From contig JALOPC010000128.1 in assembly GCA_025454095.1 (NCBI GenBank), positions 1 through 6,798 of the forward strand: DNA of 6,798 bases. The letters are read 5' to 3'. The notes below the pieces were generated by a model. It did not search any database and was not told where the DNA came from. It saw only the letters and a program-made list of their open reading frames with translations. Position numbers and translations under genes: made by a program. Source of the DNA: Syntrophales bacterium (lineage in GTDB: Bacteria; Desulfobacterota; Syntrophia; Syntrophales; UBA2192). Positions 5,953 to 6,798 of this stretch are shown piece by piece; the first letter of the stretch is position 1, and the number at the start of each line of letters is the position of its first letter.

Positions 5953-6798
5953 CGCAAGCAGCCGCAGGGCGACAAGCCAGCCGACCGTACATAACCCCGC
6001 GAGAACATAGTTGGTTTCAAGCAGTCCGTTGATCACGGCCGCGGAAAGCGCCGTTTTTCTATCACAAAGCTCGAAACAAATCCACATGTAATATACGCAG
6101 GGAAAGAGCGTGAAACTGAGCGATGTCGTCCACTTGAGGGGGTAGGACAGCACGAGCAGCAGCGCCAGAAGGAAGGAAATCCCATCGAGGAGTTTCCGGG
6201 TCCTGTTCTCGCCGATGACGACGGGGATGGTCTCTCGACCCAGCAGCCGGTCGCTCTGGATCTCGATGAGGTCCGACAGGGACGACCGCACGAAGACGAT
6301 CGAGAAGATGAAGAGGGCCGCCACGATCATGTCCTCCGAGATATCGAGCGGCCAGCCCACGTAGGGGATGACGGCGATGACCAGGGCCCACGCGGAGGCC
6401 ATGAATAAATTCTTGGTGCCCGGCAGGTCCCGGAGCCTTCGGAAGCGCCATCCCGAGGGGAAAATGCGCAGGTTGTACAGGGCTCCCACGATGGAAATGC
6501 AGGAAAGCATGAGCCAGGGCACGAAGCCGATCAGGTACGCAATCCCCAGGGAGAGAAGCATGCAGAGAAACGCGGCGACGACATAGACCCGGGCGTGCCT
6601 GGCATAGGCCTCTTCCCGGAAGGTCCCCCGCAGGCCGCTCACCTCCCGGTCGACGAAACGGTTGAGGGTGTGAACGGAAAACACGTAGGAGGATGCCATG
6701 AGGAGCTGCAGGATGCTGAAGGAGACCCCCTGGAGGTATTGGGCCGCGAGGGCGAGGCAGGCCGCGCCGAGGGCCGCGTAGATATCGGTGCGCACGGA
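5950..6798 (-). CDS. UbiA-family membrane prenyltransferase (5' end probably cut by window edge)
   Basis: Integral membrane enzyme of the UbiA superfamily, which transfers isoprenoid chains to an acceptor (quinone rings, lipids or chlorophyll-type rings); the substrate here is unknown. The frame is open to the right edge. A GTG at 6795 (281 residues) is possible, but the few residues before the first membrane helix suggest that the true start lies outside. Numbering from that GTG: several membrane helices (about 6-45, 70-105, 130-170, 205-280); a first Asp-rich motif NRFVDREVSG at 45-54 (N45, D49); a middle LRDLPGTKNLFMASAW stretch at 121-136; and a second motif SDLIEIQSDRLLGRETIPV at 174-192 (D175, E178, D182). 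Compared with the usual NxxxDxxxD and DxxxD, Ser53 and Glu178 replace metal-binding aspartates. The lipoprotein gene follows 14 bp downstream. UbiA membership is secure; the acceptor is not. Confidence 0.88.
   Translation of the reverse strand, partial: SVRTDIYAALGAACLALAAQYLQGVSFSILQLLMASSYVFSVHTLNRFVDREVSGLRGTFREEAYARHARVYVVAAFLCMLLSLGIAYLIGFVPWLMLSCISIVGALYNLRIFPSGWRFRRLRDLPGTKNLFMASAWALVIAVIPYVGWPLDISEDMIVAALFIFSIVFVRSSLSDLIEIQSDRLLGRETIPVVIGENRTRKLLDGISFLLALLLVLSYPLKWTTSLSFTLFPCVYYMWICFELCDRKTALSAAVINGLLETNYVLAGLCTVGWLVALRLLA

Noticed and set aside
5936..5992. Longer ATG start for the lipoprotein at 5992
   Set aside because: It would put 19 residues before the signal peptide and overlap the UbiA-family gene. 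The GTG at 5935 starts directly with a normal lipoprotein signal.

Overview
The window carries eight protein genes, all on the minus strand, so the region is transcribed from high to low coordinates. The DNA is GC-rich with mostly tight gene spacing. Two features suggest an anaerobic member of the former Deltaproteobacteria (Desulfobacterota, for example Syntrophales-like): the order tmk-holB-ricT-metG, which I recall from that group, and a small clostridial-type 2[4Fe-4S] ferredoxin. This placement is inferred from gene order and protein style, not from a database match.

In order of transcription: (1) 6798-5339 holds a UbiA-family prenyltransferase cut by the window edge, followed after 14 bp by a small predicted outer-membrane lipoprotein. 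The two look translationally coupled. (2) 5338-5118 is a 218-bp gap. It holds one extra copy of a 60-bp tandem duplication that spans the lipoprotein stop codon, then an AT-richer stretch with a good sigma70-type promoter. (3) 5117-4664 is a small iron-sulfur operon: a stand-alone NifU C-terminal-type scaffold protein and the ferredoxin. It ends at a clear intrinsic terminator (4637-4603). (4) 4541 to the left edge is a housekeeping cluster: thymidylate kinase (tmk), DNA polymerase III delta' subunit (holB), a RicT/PSP1-domain protein with two cysteine clusters, and methionyl-tRNA synthetase (metG, 3' end cut). The first three are 3 and 7 bp apart. A 128-bp GC-rich gap with a strong hairpin separates ricT from metG.

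Functionally, the left two thirds serves dTTP supply, the replicative clamp loader and translation, plus one poorly understood putative Fe-S protein. The right third is a membrane/lipid and envelope pair followed by Fe-S carrier and electron-transfer genes. Three genes (metG, ricT, the lipoprotein) are best started at GTG codons that an ATG-only reading misses.

I found no mobile element, CRISPR array, tRNA/rRNA gene or toxin-antitoxin pair, and nothing that amounts to a new multi-gene system. The most noteworthy points are the stop-spanning 60-bp duplication, the altered Asp-rich motifs of the UbiA protein, the RicT protein with no RicA/RicF partner in view, and the homogenised 22-bp repeat inside the ferredoxin gene.
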